Of a stretch of 64,000 nucleotides of DNA, positions 45,835-54,163 are shown piece by piece. The stretch spans positions 1-64,000 of the forward strand of contig QCQK01000004.1 of NCBI GenBank assembly GCA_003209565.1, in the 5' to 3' direction. The translations under genes were made by a program, and so were the position numbers. Origin of the DNA: Prochlorococcus sp. AG-449-J16 (lineage in GTDB: Bacteria; Cyanobacteriota; Cyanobacteriia; PCC-6307; Cyanobiaceae). How positions within the stretch are numbered: position 1 is the first letter of the stretch; each line of letters begins with the position of its first letter. The notes under the pieces are model-generated. The model ran no database searches. It was not told the origin of the DNA and was given only the letters and a program-made list of their open reading frames with translations.

Positions 45835-46137
45835 ATGGCAAAAAAGTCCATGATTGCGAGAGAAGTTAAACGCAAAAAACTTGTGAAGAAATATGCTGAA
45901 AAAAGAAAAGCATTATTAGATGAATTCAATGCTGCAAAAGATCCAATGGAAAGGCTAGAAATTCATAGAAAGATTCAAGGTCTGCCAAGGAACTCTGCAC
46001 CAAATAGAGTAAGAAATAGATGTTGGGCGACTGGTAAACCTAGAGGAGTATACAGAGATTTTGGTCTTTGCAGGAATCAATTAAGACAAAGAGCTCATAA
46101 CGGTGAACTTCCTGGGGTAGTTAAATCAAGTTGGTAG
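45835..46137 (+). CDS. rpsN: 30S ribosomal protein S14
   Basis: 100 residues: [31 protein letters not shown], then [58 protein letters not shown] text. It is the zinc-independent long form of S14 (no CXXC-X13-CXXC). It stands alone rather than in the spc operon, as in other cyanobacteria. The 171 bases to pnp hold no gene and probably hold the pnp promoter/leader. Confidence 0.97.
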   Translation: MAKKSMIAREVKRKKLVKKYAEKRKALLDEFNAAKDPMERLEIHRKIQGLPRNSAPNRVRNRCWATGKPRGVYRDFGLCRNQLRQRAHNGELPGVVKSSW

Positions 46138-46308
46138 TAAAAGTTTTTAACTCAAGTTCTACATTTCTCAAGAAAAAATAACACTTTTATAAAATAAAGT
46201 CACTATATAAGACATTTTTAAAAATTTTTATAGCTTATCTAAATAATTTACTCAATATGTCCCTATTAAATGTAAGAATAAATTATGTATAGATTTATAA
46301 TTTAAAAA

Positions 46309-48474
46309 GTGGAAGGACAAAATAAGTCGATCACGTTTGACGGACGAGAGATACGACTAACTACAGGACTATATGCTCCTCAAGCAAGTGGATCAGTAAT
46401 GATTGAGTGTGGTGATACCTCACTATTAGTTACAGCGACAAAAACTGCCAAAAAAGAACCATCAGACTTTCTACCTCTGATATGCGACTATGAAGAAAAA
46501 CTTTATGCTGCAGGGAGAATTCCTGGTGGTTTTATGAGGAGAGAAGGTCGCCCACCAGAAAGAGCGACTTTAATTGCAAGATTAATTGATAGGCCAATGA
46601 GGCCACTTTTTCCCACTTGGATGAGGGATGAGATTCAAATAGTCGCATCATGCCTTTCTCTAGATGAAAGAGTTCCAGCAGATGTTTTGGCTGTTACGGG
46701 GGCTTCAATAGCAACTTTAGTTGGAGAGATTCCATTTTATGGGCCAATGGCTGCGGTAAGAGTTGGGCTTATAGGGGATGATTTCATCTTAAATCCTAGC
46801 TATAGAGAGATTGAGAAAGGAGATTTAGACATTGTTGTTGCTGGATCACCAGAGGGTATCGTCATGATTGAAGCAGGTGCAAATCAATTATCAGAGCAAG
46901 ATACAATCGAAGCTATAGATTTTGGATATGAGGCTGTTACTGAACTTATTAAATCGCAAGAAGATTTACTAAAAGATTTAGGAATAAAACAGATTAAGCC
47001 ATCTGACCCTGAAGAAGATAAAACATTGATCTCTTATTTAGAGAAAAATTGCACAAAACCTATTGAGTTAGTTTTAAAGAAATTTGAAATTTCAAAGGAA
47101 GAGAGAGATCTTGAACTCGAAAATATTAAAACTGAAACACAAAGCAAAATTGATTCACTTAAAGATGACAATCAAGTAAAAGTTCTAACCTTAGAAAATG
47201 AAAAATTAATTCACTCCGACTTTAAAAAACTTACAAAGAAATTAATGAGGTCTCAAATCATTAATGATGGGAAAAGGGTTGATGGTCGTGAATTAGATGA
47301 AGTGCGAAAAATTTCAGCATCAGCCGGGATTCTTCCAAAAAGGGTTCATGGTTCAGCCTTATTTCAAAGAGGTCTAACTCAGGTTTTATCTACTACCACT
47401 CTTGGGACACCAAGCGATGCTCAAGAGATGGATGACCTTAATCCAAGCACAGAAAAAACTTATCTGCATCACTATAATTTTCCACCATATTCTGTGGGAG
47501 AAACTAGACCGATGAGAACTCCTGGGAGGAGAGAAATTGGTCATGGAGCGCTTGCAGAAAGAGCAATCATTCCAGTCCTTCCAGGTAAAGAAACATTTCC
47601 ATATGTACTTAGAGTCGTTAGTGAAGTGTTGAGTTCCAATGGCTCAACTTCAATGGGTTCAGTTTGTGGAAGCACACTTTCACTCTTAGATGCAGGTGTT
47701 CCTTTAAAAGCCCCTGTGAGCGGTACTGCTATGGGATTAATTAAAGAGGGTAAAGAAGTAAGAATTCTCACTGATATTCAAGGCATTGAAGATTTTCTTG
47801 GAGATATGGATTTTAAAGTAGCAGGAACCGAAAAAGGAATAACAGCTCTGCAAATGGATATGAAAATTACAGGTTTACCAGTCTCAATTATTTCTGATGC
47901 GATCAAAAAAGCTCGACCTGCTAGATTACATATCTTGGAAAAGATGCAAGAGGCAATAAATGAACCTCAAGAAGCCTTATCTCCTCATGCCCCAAGACTT
48001 TTAAGTTTTAGGATTGATCCTGAACTTATAGGGACTGTTATTGGCCCAGGCGGCAGAACAATTAAGGGCATAACAGAGAGAACTAATACAAAAATAGATA
48101 TCGAGGATGGAGGAATCGTAACTATCGCATCTCATGATGGTGCTGCTGCTGAAGAAGCGCAAAAGATTATTGAAGGACTCACTAGAAAAGTTCATGAAGG
48201 GGAAATTTTCTCTGGTGTTGTAACCAGGATAATACCTATTGGGGCCTTTGTAGAAATTCTTCCCGGGAAAGAAGGCATGGTTCACATATCTCAATTATCT
48301 GAAGCAAGGGTAGAAAGAGTTGAAGATGTAGTAAGACAAGGAGATGAAGTGACAGTTAGGGTGCGAGAGATAGATAGTAGGGGGAGAATCAATCTTACCT
48401 TAAGAGGTGTTTCACAAAATAATGGCATGTCATATCCAGAACCAACACCAACCCCCGTAGCTCCTTTAAATTAA
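46309..48474 (+). CDS. pnp: Polyribonucleotide nucleotidyltransferase
   Basis: 721 residues from a GTG. There are two RNase PH domains (about 1-230 and 320-560) joined by a helical linker, then a KH domain ([29 protein letters not shown] near 575-605) and a C-terminal S1 domain ([34 protein letters not shown]). It degrades mRNA 3'-5' by phosphorolysis. The S1 domain is followed by a short tail. It is convergent with cysQ, with the stops 3 bases apart. Confidence 0.98.
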   Translation: MEGQNKSITFDGREIRLTTGLYAPQASGSVMIECGDTSLLVTATKTAKKEPSDFLPLICDYEEKLYAAGRIPGGFMRREGRPPERATLIARLIDRPMRPLFPTWMRDEIQIVASCLSLDERVPADVLAVTGASIATLVGEIPFYGPMAAVRVGLIGDDFILNPSYREIEKGDLDIVVAGSPEGIVMIEAGANQLSEQDTIEAIDFGYEAVTELIKSQEDLLKDLGIKQIKPSDPEEDKTLISYLEKNCTKPIELVLKKFEISKEERDLELENIKTETQSKIDSLKDDNQVKVLTLENEKLIHSDFKKLTKKLMRSQIINDGKRVDGRELDEVRKISASAGILPKRVHGSALFQRGLTQVLSTTTLGTPSDAQEMDDLNPSTEKTYLHHYNFPPYSVGETRPMRTPGRREIGHGALAERAIIPVLPGKETFPYVLRVVSEVLSSNGSTSMGSVCGSTLSLLDAGVPLKAPVSGTAMGLIKEGKEVRILTDIQGIEDFLGDMDFKVAGTEKGITALQMDMKITGLPVSIISDAIKKARPARLHILEKMQEAINEPQEALSPHAPRLLSFRIDPELIGTVIGPGGRTIKGITERTNTKIDIEDGGIVTIASHDGAAAEEAQKIIEGLTRKVHEGEIFSGVVTRIIPIGAFVEILPGKEGMVHISQLSEARVERVEDVVRQGDEVTVRVREIDSRGRINLTLRGVSQNNGMSYPEPTPTPVAPLN

Positions 48475-48477
48475 AAC

Positions 48478-49380
48478 TTAAATCGAAAATATATTATATT
48501 CTTCGATTATTTTCTTAACTTGTAGGCAAATATCGCCGTGCATCTGTTTATTATTTGATGCAATAATTATCCCAGGATGTTCAAATGATTTACTGTTGTA
48601 TGTAAGATTTTGATTATTAATATTAGTAATTGCTCCTCCTGCAGCTCGCAGGATTGCTTCAGGTGCTGCAAAATCCCAATCCTTAGGTGAGCTTTGCTCA
48701 GGCAAACTTAAGGTTATGTAAATGTCACTTTCACCTCTAATAATAGAGCTAATCTTGCAACCAATACTTCCCATAACTATAACTTCTTTGAAATTAACTT
48801 TATGAATCAATTCTTTTAATTTGTCATTTCTATGATTTTTGCTCATTACCAATGTCATTTCATTTAATTGTTTTTTTCGTGTGATATAAAATTCTCTTCT
48901 TAATCCTTCTCTATTTTCACAAAGAACCGTATCACTACTTGATATCCACAATTCATTTCTCTCTGGTATTAAAACAATGCCTAAAATAGGTTTTTGTTTA
49001 TAGTTTAATGCTAAATGCATTGCGTAATTTCCAGTACTCTGAATAAAATCTTTAGTCCCATCTAAGGGATCTAAAACCCACAACCAATCTGCATTCACAT
49101 CACAGAAAAACTCATCTGTTTTGACATTTTCTTCACTTAATATTTCCCAAGCAGTATTTTTATATTTTTCTTTTATTCTTTGAATAATTAATTCATTCAC
49201 CTTAAGATCAGCAATCGTAACTGGATTTTGAAGATTATTATTCTTGATAATGTCACTTTCTTGACTGACATCTTTAATAAGTTTTGAATAAAACAACAAA
49301 ATATCTGCAGCTTCCCAGCTGAAAATCCTTAGATCATCGATAAGATTATTAATATTAACTCCAAAAGGCAGCTTAATCAC
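48478..49380 (-). CDS. cysQ: 3'(2'),5'-bisphosphate nucleotidase / inositol-phosphatase family
   Basis: 300 residues with the metal-binding motifs of the Li-sensitive phosphatase superfamily: ILSEENV (with Glu), DWLWVLDPLDGTKDFIQSTGNYAMHLALN (DPLDGT), and SSPKDWDFAAPEAILRAAGG (WDFAAPE). CysQ removes PAP/PAPS from sulfate assimilation; close relatives hydrolyse inositol phosphates, so the exact substrate is an inference. Its start is separated by 3 bases from the divergent rsmI start. Confidence 0.9.
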   Translation of the reverse strand: MIKLPFGVNINNLIDDLRIFSWEAADILLFYSKLIKDVSQESDIIKNNNLQNPVTIADLKVNELIIQRIKEKYKNTAWEILSEENVKTDEFFCDVNADWLWVLDPLDGTKDFIQSTGNYAMHLALNYKQKPILGIVLIPERNELWISSSDTVLCENREGLRREFYITRKKQLNEMTLVMSKNHRNDKLKELIHKVNFKEVIVMGSIGCKISSIIRGESDIYITLSLPEQSSPKDWDFAAPEAILRAAGGAITNINNQNLTYNSKSFEHPGIIIASNNKQMHGDICLQVKKIIEEYNIFSI

Positions 49381-49383
49381 AAT

Positions 49384-50247
49384 ATGAAAAATAATTATTC
49401 ATTATCTCATAGAAATCAAGAACCAGAAAGTAGAGTTTTATATATGGTTGGCACACCTATTGGGAATTTGAATGATTTATCCTATCGGGCAATAAACATT
49501 CTTAAAAATGTTTCTCTAATCGCCTGCGAGGATACTAGACATACAAAAAAAATAATGAATAAATTTAATATATCAAATAAACTTATCAGTTTTAATAAGC
49601 ATAATTCATTAAGCAAAATTCCAAAAATAATAAAAGATCTAAAAGAAAATAAATCTATTGCACTTGTAAGCGATGCTGGGATGCCTGGCATTTGCGACCC
49701 AGGGGAAGATATAGCCAGAGCAGTTAAATCAGAAGGACTAGATGTTATCTGCATACCAGGTGCTTGCGCCGCAATAACAGCACTTATCTCTAGCGGAATG
49801 CCCTCTTCAGGTTTTGTATTTGAAGGTTTCTTACCAAAAAAGAAAAATGAAAGAGAAAAGATTCTTTCAGAAATTAGTCAGTACGAAAAGACAACAATAA
49901 TTTTTGAATCCCCTCATCGTCTAAAGAAACTTCTTAGAGAATTATTTGAATATTGTGGAGGAGAAAGAGAAATTATTATTACCAGAGAGTTGACAAAAAA
50001 ATTTGAAGAACATATTGGAAACACTATAAATAATGCAATCAATTTTTTTGAAGAGCAGGAAGTTAAAGGAGAAATAACAATTGTTTTAAAAGGAAGCGAA
50101 AGAAGAAAGGAATCTAAGTGTGATGAATCAAAGCTTAAAAATGAGCTAAAGGAATTAATTGAAGCAGGTTTAAGTAAATCTTCAGCTTCTAAATACCTTG
50201 CAAAAAAAAATGGTGTCAAAAAAAGTTTAATATACAATTTAAATTAA
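49384..50247 (+). CDS. rsmI: 16S rRNA 2'-O-ribose C1402 methyltransferase
   Basis: 287 residues. LYMVGTPIGNLNDLSYRAINILKNVSLIACEDTRHTKKIM is the signature start, SLVSDAGMPGICDPGEDIARAVKSEGLDVICIPGACAAITALISSGMP the core, and FEGFLPKKKNEREKIL and FESPHRLKKLLREL the conserved end of the fold. A C-terminal helical extension (SASKYLAKKNGVKKSLIYN) completes the family length. It methylates the P-site region of 16S rRNA. Confidence 0.97.
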   Translation: MKNNYSLSHRNQEPESRVLYMVGTPIGNLNDLSYRAINILKNVSLIACEDTRHTKKIMNKFNISNKLISFNKHNSLSKIPKIIKDLKENKSIALVSDAGMPGICDPGEDIARAVKSEGLDVICIPGACAAITALISSGMPSSGFVFEGFLPKKKNEREKILSEISQYEKTTIIFESPHRLKKLLRELFEYCGGEREIIITRELTKKFEEHIGNTINNAINFFEEQEVKGEITIVLKGSERRKESKCDESKLKNELKELIEAGLSKSSASKYLAKKNGVKKSLIYNLN

Positions 50248-50268
50248 TATTTATAATAAAATCAGAAT

Positions 50269-50493
50269 ATGGTTACGTTAGTTAGAAAAATATTATTCTC
50301 ATTTTTATTTAATTCTTCCTTATTTTTTGTATTAATAATTGGAATCCAAAATAGTAGTAACAAGAGTAAGGTTAATTTGTTAGTGAATGAGACAATAAAT
50401 TTACCTATTGGATTTATAGTGGGAACCAGTTTTATAAGTGGATCAATCATTGGAACCTCTTTAGGTAACATGAGATCCTCTAAAAAAAGATAA
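50269..50493 (+). CDS. Small membrane protein, two helices
   Basis: 74 residues with two hydrophobic helices (ILFSFLFNSSLFFVLIIGI and LPIGFIVGTSFISGSIIGTSLG) and a basic end (MRSSKKR). The layout resembles small LapA/DUF1049-type membrane proteins, but the identity is uncertain. It is convergent with the HTH gene at 50496. Confidence 0.65.
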   Translation: MVTLVRKILFSFLFNSSLFFVLIIGIQNSSNKSKVNLLVNETINLPIGFIVGTSFISGSIIGTSLGNMRSSKKR

Positions 50494-50495
50494 GT

Positions 50496-51167
50496 TTAAA
50501 GAGCTATAAGTTTATCAGCGCTAACTATCCTTGATATTCCTTTAGATAGAAGACTAGTCGCAGCAATTTTAAATACGTCTGTATTAGGGACTTTTATCAC
50601 TTTTTGCTCCTTATTACAAAGCCTTTTGGCAACCTTTATATCATAAAAAACTTCAATAGTTTTTCTATTCAAATCATCTTCAGGTAGAAATTCCCATTCT
50701 GGATAATCCCCTAATAACTTTGTTTCTAATTCAATTTTTTTGTCAACAATCATATACACAGTTTCGGGGAATTCGATTTCTGCTATTGGTACAGAAGAGA
50801 CTTCTTTTCTTGATAAATGATCAATTTCATAATCAATGGGGCTTATTTCCAAGAATGGAGAGACTTGATAAGTATCATCTTCCTTTGAATTTTTATTAAA
50901 ATTTTCTATCTTAGAAGAATATTTATAAGAAGTATCTGAGTTGGAGTCATTATTAATTTCTCCTTTTTCAACAGTCTTAAGCTTATTATTAATTTTATTG
51001 GTTTTGATTAATTTTTTATAGCTTACCTCTCCTAGATTTATCTTAAGAATCCTTGTTATCGTTAACTTTGAACAACTAAATTTTTCTGAAAGAAAGTTAA
51101 CGACTGCTCCATTTTTGAAACTTTCTATTATTTCTTTTTTTTGTTTTTCTGTAAGTCTCTTAGCCAA
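50496..51167 (-). CDS. HTH-containing conserved hypothetical protein
   Basis: 223 residues. The N-terminal MAKRLTEKQKKEIIESFKNGAVVNFLSEKFSCSKLTITRILKINLGE is a helix-turn-helix of the transposase/sigma-like kind. A polar linker (about 60-105) is followed by a compact domain with IAEIEFPETVYMIVDKKIELETKLLGDYPEWEFLPEDDLNRKTIEVFYDIKVAKRLCNKEQKVIKVPNTDVFKIAATSLLSKGISRIVSADKLIAL. This second part looks like a conserved picocyanobacterial domain of unknown role. It lies directly before the truncated tRNA at 51307. Confidence 0.7.
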   Translation of the reverse strand: MAKRLTEKQKKEIIESFKNGAVVNFLSEKFSCSKLTITRILKINLGEVSYKKLIKTNKINNKLKTVEKGEINNDSNSDTSYKYSSKIENFNKNSKEDDTYQVSPFLEISPIDYEIDHLSRKEVSSVPIAEIEFPETVYMIVDKKIELETKLLGDYPEWEFLPEDDLNRKTIEVFYDIKVAKRLCNKEQKVIKVPNTDVFKIAATSLLSKGISRIVSADKLIAL

Positions 51168-51269
51168 CTTTAATAAGTAATAATCATTAATATTCTAAAT
51201 AAAATTTCTAGCAAAAGAACCCATCTAGAAATTCTTATTAACTAAATAATATGGAAAAAAATATTTTGA

Positions 51270-51298
51270 TTGTTTAGGCCATTACATTCAGATATAAT
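51270..51298 (+). promoter_or_regulatory. Promoter of the original tRNA-Arg locus
   Basis: TTGTTT at 51270-51275 and TATAAT at 51293-51298 are separated by 17 bases, a near-consensus sigma-70 promoter. The -10 is 8 bases before the tRNA 5' half at 51307. It is the natural promoter of tRNA-Arg, now separated from the intact gene by the 8.5-kb element and pointing at the recombinase gene. Confidence 0.75.
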
Positions 51299-51306
51299 AA
51301 TCAAAT

Positions 51307-51346
51307 GCTTCCTTAGCTCAGCTGGATAGAGCAACTGCCTTCTAAG
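51307..51346 (+). repeat. attL: 5' half of tRNA-Arg(UCU), 40-bp direct repeat
   Basis: These 40 bases equal 59849-59888 exactly: the acceptor 5' strand GCTTCCT, the D arm and the anticodon arm through CTTCTAAG. After 51346 the sequence departs from any tRNA. It is the left end of an integrated element, with the crossover at or before the anticodon loop. It is a truncated tRNA and cannot fold as a full tRNA. Confidence 0.96.
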
Positions 51347-51393
51347 AAAATCCAACAACATCTACAGAATCAAGTAATAGCTTAAACAACATT

Positions 51394-51409
51394 AGTTATA
51401 CCAACGGAT
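51394..51409 (+). repeat. Dispersed 16-bp repeat, copy 1
   Basis: AGTTATACCAACGGAT, matching 56746-56761 except one base (AGTTATACCAACCGAT). The first 12 bases are identical. One copy is just inside attL and the other just after the primase-helicase gene, so they bracket the left module of the element. Confidence 0.55.
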
Positions 51410-51438
51410 TATAAGAAAATAACATATAAAAACAATAG

Positions 51439-51472
51439 GTTATTATTTGTGATTATTGGTTATTATTTGTGT
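51439..51472 (+). repeat. Tandem 14-bp repeat with 20-bp period
   Basis: GGTTATTATTTGTG occurs at 51439-51452 and 51459-51472. It lies between attL and the recombinase gene, directly upstream of the 12-bp repeats. It may be a binding site for excisionase or a regulator. Confidence 0.7.
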
Positions 51473-51473
51473 T

Positions 51474-51497
51474 CTGAGTGACCAACTGAGTGACCAA
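51474..51497 (+). repeat. Left 12-bp tandem repeat (possible recombinase arm site)
   Basis: Two head-to-tail copies of CTGAGTGACCAA. The same pair, with one A-to-G change, occurs at 59807-59830 just inside the right end. Paired short repeats on both sides of an att core are what lambda-type integrases use as arm sites. No binding data exist. Confidence 0.8.
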
Positions 51498-51558
51498 CCC
51501 CACTTGCAGTTTTTTATAGTTGCGGTTATTTTAATTTTAAAGAAATAGCTATTTTAGG

Positions 51559-52815
51559 TTGGCAAATCTACTTGAGTGGGAAAAAAGATTAAAACAGGCT
51601 GTTGCACAACAACACAAAATAGGTTGGTCTGTGCGTGAAAAAAGGGGTAAATGTTTAATTCAGCGGTATTGGAAAGATACAGGAACTTATGAAAGGAAGG
51701 TAATTCCTGTTGAATGGGAATCAGATCAACTACTAAACATTCTTAATTCATTAAACAAAATTAGTGAATTAATGGTTAATACAAAATGTACTCTTGCTGA
51801 AGCAACAAAGATAATATTTCCAGAAAATAAAAATACACCAAATACTAACTGGTCATATTTAAAAGATGAATATAAAAAATACAAAGAAGAAACTAAAAAT
51901 ATAAGTTCAACAACTTGGAATGGTGTTTACATGGTTACGTTAAAAAGAATTATAGAAATGATGAATGGTGATAATCCACCAAACTCAGGAAAGGGAATTT
52001 TAAAAGAACTTCAAAAAGATAGTAAAGGTAAATTAACTGTAAGCAAGGGCAGGGTTAAAAGAATAGAAACAGGTAAAACTTTTCTTGAATGGTGTGTTTA
52101 TAGAAAAGGATTAAATGAACGCTGGTTACCACCACCACAAATTGAAATTAAAGAACTAAAAGCTTCTGGTGCTAGAAAAGATGATTCTAATAATTCTGGT
52201 AAGGCAGAAAGAATTGAAGATGACCAACTATTGATACTGTTAGATTCTTTTGCTGATACACCTACAGGCAGATCATGGAGACTAGCAACTGGTCTGTTAA
52301 TCACATTTGGAATACGTTGTGTTGAATTAAAATATTGCAGACCAAAAGATAGTTTACTTGTAATTGATTACAGCAAGGTAAGCAGTAAAGGATCAACTAA
52401 ACCAAGAGAAGTTGAAGGTTTAAGTCCAGCTGGAAGACCACATCTACATGAAGAACTACTATTGGAATTATCATCAGGTATTACAGCCCTGCCTTCCCTA
52501 GGTAGTCAAAATAGGCACGCAGCAAGATCATTTATTAGAGCATTGCAAAGAACTTCAACTAATACTTATTGGAAGAAATTAGAAGCAGATGCAGCAGCAG
52601 TTGGTAAAAAGATTTCAACTTATTCCATGCGTCATGCCTACTGTTTTAGAGGTGCAGTACTAGGTGATCTTAGTGCAGACTTTTTAGCGGAAAATATGGG
52701 TCACAGTTTGCAAACTCACCTGAAAGATTACCGAGACTTTTATTTAGGAAAAGAGAAAAAGGCAAAATTTGCAGCAGCTAGACAAAAATTATCACTAGAA
52801 TCTTACAAATTGTAA
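51559..52815 (+). CDS. int: Tyrosine recombinase (integrase), attL-proximal
   Basis: 418 residues from a TTG at 51559. The N-terminal part has an arm/core-binding type helical domain (WSYLKDEYKKYKEETKNISSTTWNGVYMVTLKRIIEMM). The catalytic domain has R253 (FGIRCVEL), R358-H359 (SMRHAY), H382 (NMGHSL) and nucleophile Y391 (KDYRDF). The usual His three residues before the second Arg is Tyr (YSMRH), an allowed variation. It lies 212 bases inside attL, as is normal for an element integrase, and should catalyse integration into and excision from tRNA-Arg. The preserved tRNA promoter points into it. Confidence 0.93.
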   Translation: MANLLEWEKRLKQAVAQQHKIGWSVREKRGKCLIQRYWKDTGTYERKVIPVEWESDQLLNILNSLNKISELMVNTKCTLAEATKIIFPENKNTPNTNWSYLKDEYKKYKEETKNISSTTWNGVYMVTLKRIIEMMNGDNPPNSGKGILKELQKDSKGKLTVSKGRVKRIETGKTFLEWCVYRKGLNERWLPPPQIEIKELKASGARKDDSNNSGKAERIEDDQLLILLDSFADTPTGRSWRLATGLLITFGIRCVELKYCRPKDSLLVIDYSKVSSKGSTKPREVEGLSPAGRPHLHEELLLELSSGITALPSLGSQNRHAARSFIRALQRTSTNTYWKKLEADAAAVGKKISTYSMRHAYCFRGAVLGDLSADFLAENMGHSLQTHLKDYRDFYLGKEKKAKFAAARQKLSLESYKL

Positions 52816-53046
52816 AGCGTATTAGTGTAGTACATTAGTAAATTAAGTATAAATATATCTTATATAAAGAATTACTGGTATCACTAGGTTCTTTACTCTT
52901 ATATATACATCAGTATATGTATAAATGATATCACAATAACATCAGTTTAATATCGTTTAGTTGTAGTACTTAAGCTATTTAAAAAATATTTTTTCTGACA
53001 AATAACTATACATAACATATAGTTTTAGTAAGTTTTAATTTGTTTT
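52816..53046. other. Gene-free stretch after integrase
   Basis: 231 very AT-rich bases, with alternating TATATA stretches (52844-52925). It is a possible regulatory or replication region for the excisionase-like gene that follows. No motif is assigned. Confidence 0.35.
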
Positions 53047-53277
53047 ATGAGTAATTCAGATAAAGAATATTGGGTAACAACTACTGAAGCTATGAAGATA
53101 TTGAATGTTACTAGGCAAAGATTATGTAGATATTGGTGTGATAAAGAAAAAGGTTTTTTAATTGAAGGTAAACATTGGAAGAAAGGAATGTATTTTAATA
53201 CCACTAGATATTTTGAGATAAACCGCTGCAAGGCAACAGTTATGAAACAAGGTTATATGTTAGTTAATAGTGCATAA
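53047..53277 (+). CDS. Excisionase-like HTH protein
   Basis: 76 residues, basic. EYWVTTTEAMKILNVTRQRLCRYWCDKEKGFLIEGKHWKKGMYFNTTRYFEINRC reads as a MerR/excisionase-type winged helix: a strand, a helix-turn-helix (TTEAMKILNVTRQRLCRYW) and a basic wing. Small proteins of this kind near an integrase act as recombination directionality factors or repressors. It follows the integrase by 231 bases. The role is inferred from fold and position. Confidence 0.72.
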   Translation: MSNSDKEYWVTTTEAMKILNVTRQRLCRYWCDKEKGFLIEGKHWKKGMYFNTTRYFEINRCKATVMKQGYMLVNSA

Positions 53278-53402
53278 CCTTTTCCTTATGTATTACTTTA
53301 TATATGAATATATAAGAATATATATTTATATATAAGACTGATATATTACACCAGTAAACTATTATTTTTATTCTGCAAATCCTACCAATCTTATTTATAC
53401 TT

Positions 53403-53636
53403 ATGTCATACATGTCATACAAAAAGAAGATAATGAAGCTTAGAACTTATGCAGAAGAATCTTACAAGTGGGCTAATTTGACCCACAGACATATCTTTAG
53501 ACTCCCTAAGAGATTAGATGACTGGTTATATAGTTACTCAACTGTACATGGTGTAGATAAGTCTGTAGTGGTCAGATACGCACTAGAAAAATATGCAAAG
53601 AATGATGGAGATTATGACCCGCAACACGAGTTGTAG
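53403..53636 (+). CDS. Small ribbon-helix-helix-like protein
   Basis: 77 residues. HIFRLPKRLDDWLYSYSTVHGVDKSVVVRYALEKYAKND has the strand-helix-helix pattern of CopG/Arc-like DNA-binding proteins (RLPKRLDDWL...GVDKSVVVRYAL). It could control copy number or transcription of the primase genes downstream. A hairpin terminator follows the stop. The start could also be the second ATG (MSYKKKIMKL). Confidence 0.65.
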   Translation: MSYMSYKKKIMKLRTYAEESYKWANLTHRHIFRLPKRLDDWLYSYSTVHGVDKSVVVRYALEKYAKNDGDYDPQHEL

Positions 53637-53639
53637 GCA

Positions 53640-53672
53640 TAAAAAAACCACCTATTCCCGTAGGTGGTTCTT
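53640..53672 (+). terminator. Hairpin terminator inside the element
   Basis: AACCACCTA and TAGGTGGTT form a 9-bp stem at 53646-53669 around TTCCCG, right after the RHH-like gene stop. The downstream tract is CTTCATC rather than a long T-run, so it may be an attenuator rather than a strong terminator. Confidence 0.7.
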
Positions 53673-53725
53673 CATCAGATAAAAATGGCTGCTCAAGTCA
53701 AAATTTACCTACAGGTATTCTATCA

Positions 53726-54163
53726 ATGAACAAATTATTTGAAACAAGGTACGGAAAAGAAATATTTGAAATGAAACCTAATCTGCCAAAAGCAGGGGTT
53801 ACATGTGAACACTACATTACTGACTACAACACCAAGAAGTCTTTTTACTATTGGTTGGGTGAGTTTAACGAGCTAAAGGAAGCAGGGCATGTATTCAATG
53901 GTGCAGATGAACTGAGAATACAGTTTTTAAATCTTCCAGCTGAAGTAAGGCAATGTATCCATGAAAGGATATTTGGGGTTGGTTGGACTTATCAAGGTAC
54001 AAAGAAAAGTCTTTATCTAGCTGCTGTAGCAAGTTTTAAACCAAAGTCTATTTTACTTTCGTCTGTATATTCAACAGCTGTCTATAACAATGAAAGTGAA
54101 ACAACTTACAAGTTCAAAGAACAGACTTTTTTAAACAACATTAGAAAAGGATATTTCAAATAG
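53726..54163 (+). CDS. Hypothetical protein upstream of primase-helicase
   Basis: 145 residues, soluble, not recognised. NLPKAGVTCEHYITDYNTKKSFYYWLGEFNELKEAGHVFNGADELRIQFLNLPAEVRQCIHERIFGVGW has several aromatics. Its stop TAG overlaps the GTG start of the primase-helicase by one base, so translation is coupled and a replication role is plausible from context. Confidence 0.65.
   Translation: MNKLFETRYGKEIFEMKPNLPKAGVTCEHYITDYNTKKSFYYWLGEFNELKEAGHVFNGADELRIQFLNLPAEVRQCIHERIFGVGWTYQGTKKSLYLAAVASFKPKSILLSSVYSTAVYNNESETTYKFKEQTFLNNIRKGYFK

Noticed and set aside
48001..48294. 97-codon minus-strand frame inside pnp
   Set aside because: Overlaps the KH/S1 region of a conserved gene with no independent support.
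51439..51497. CRISPR-like array from short tandem repeats at the left end
   Set aside because: Only two copies of each repeat, no spacers of regular length and no cas genes.
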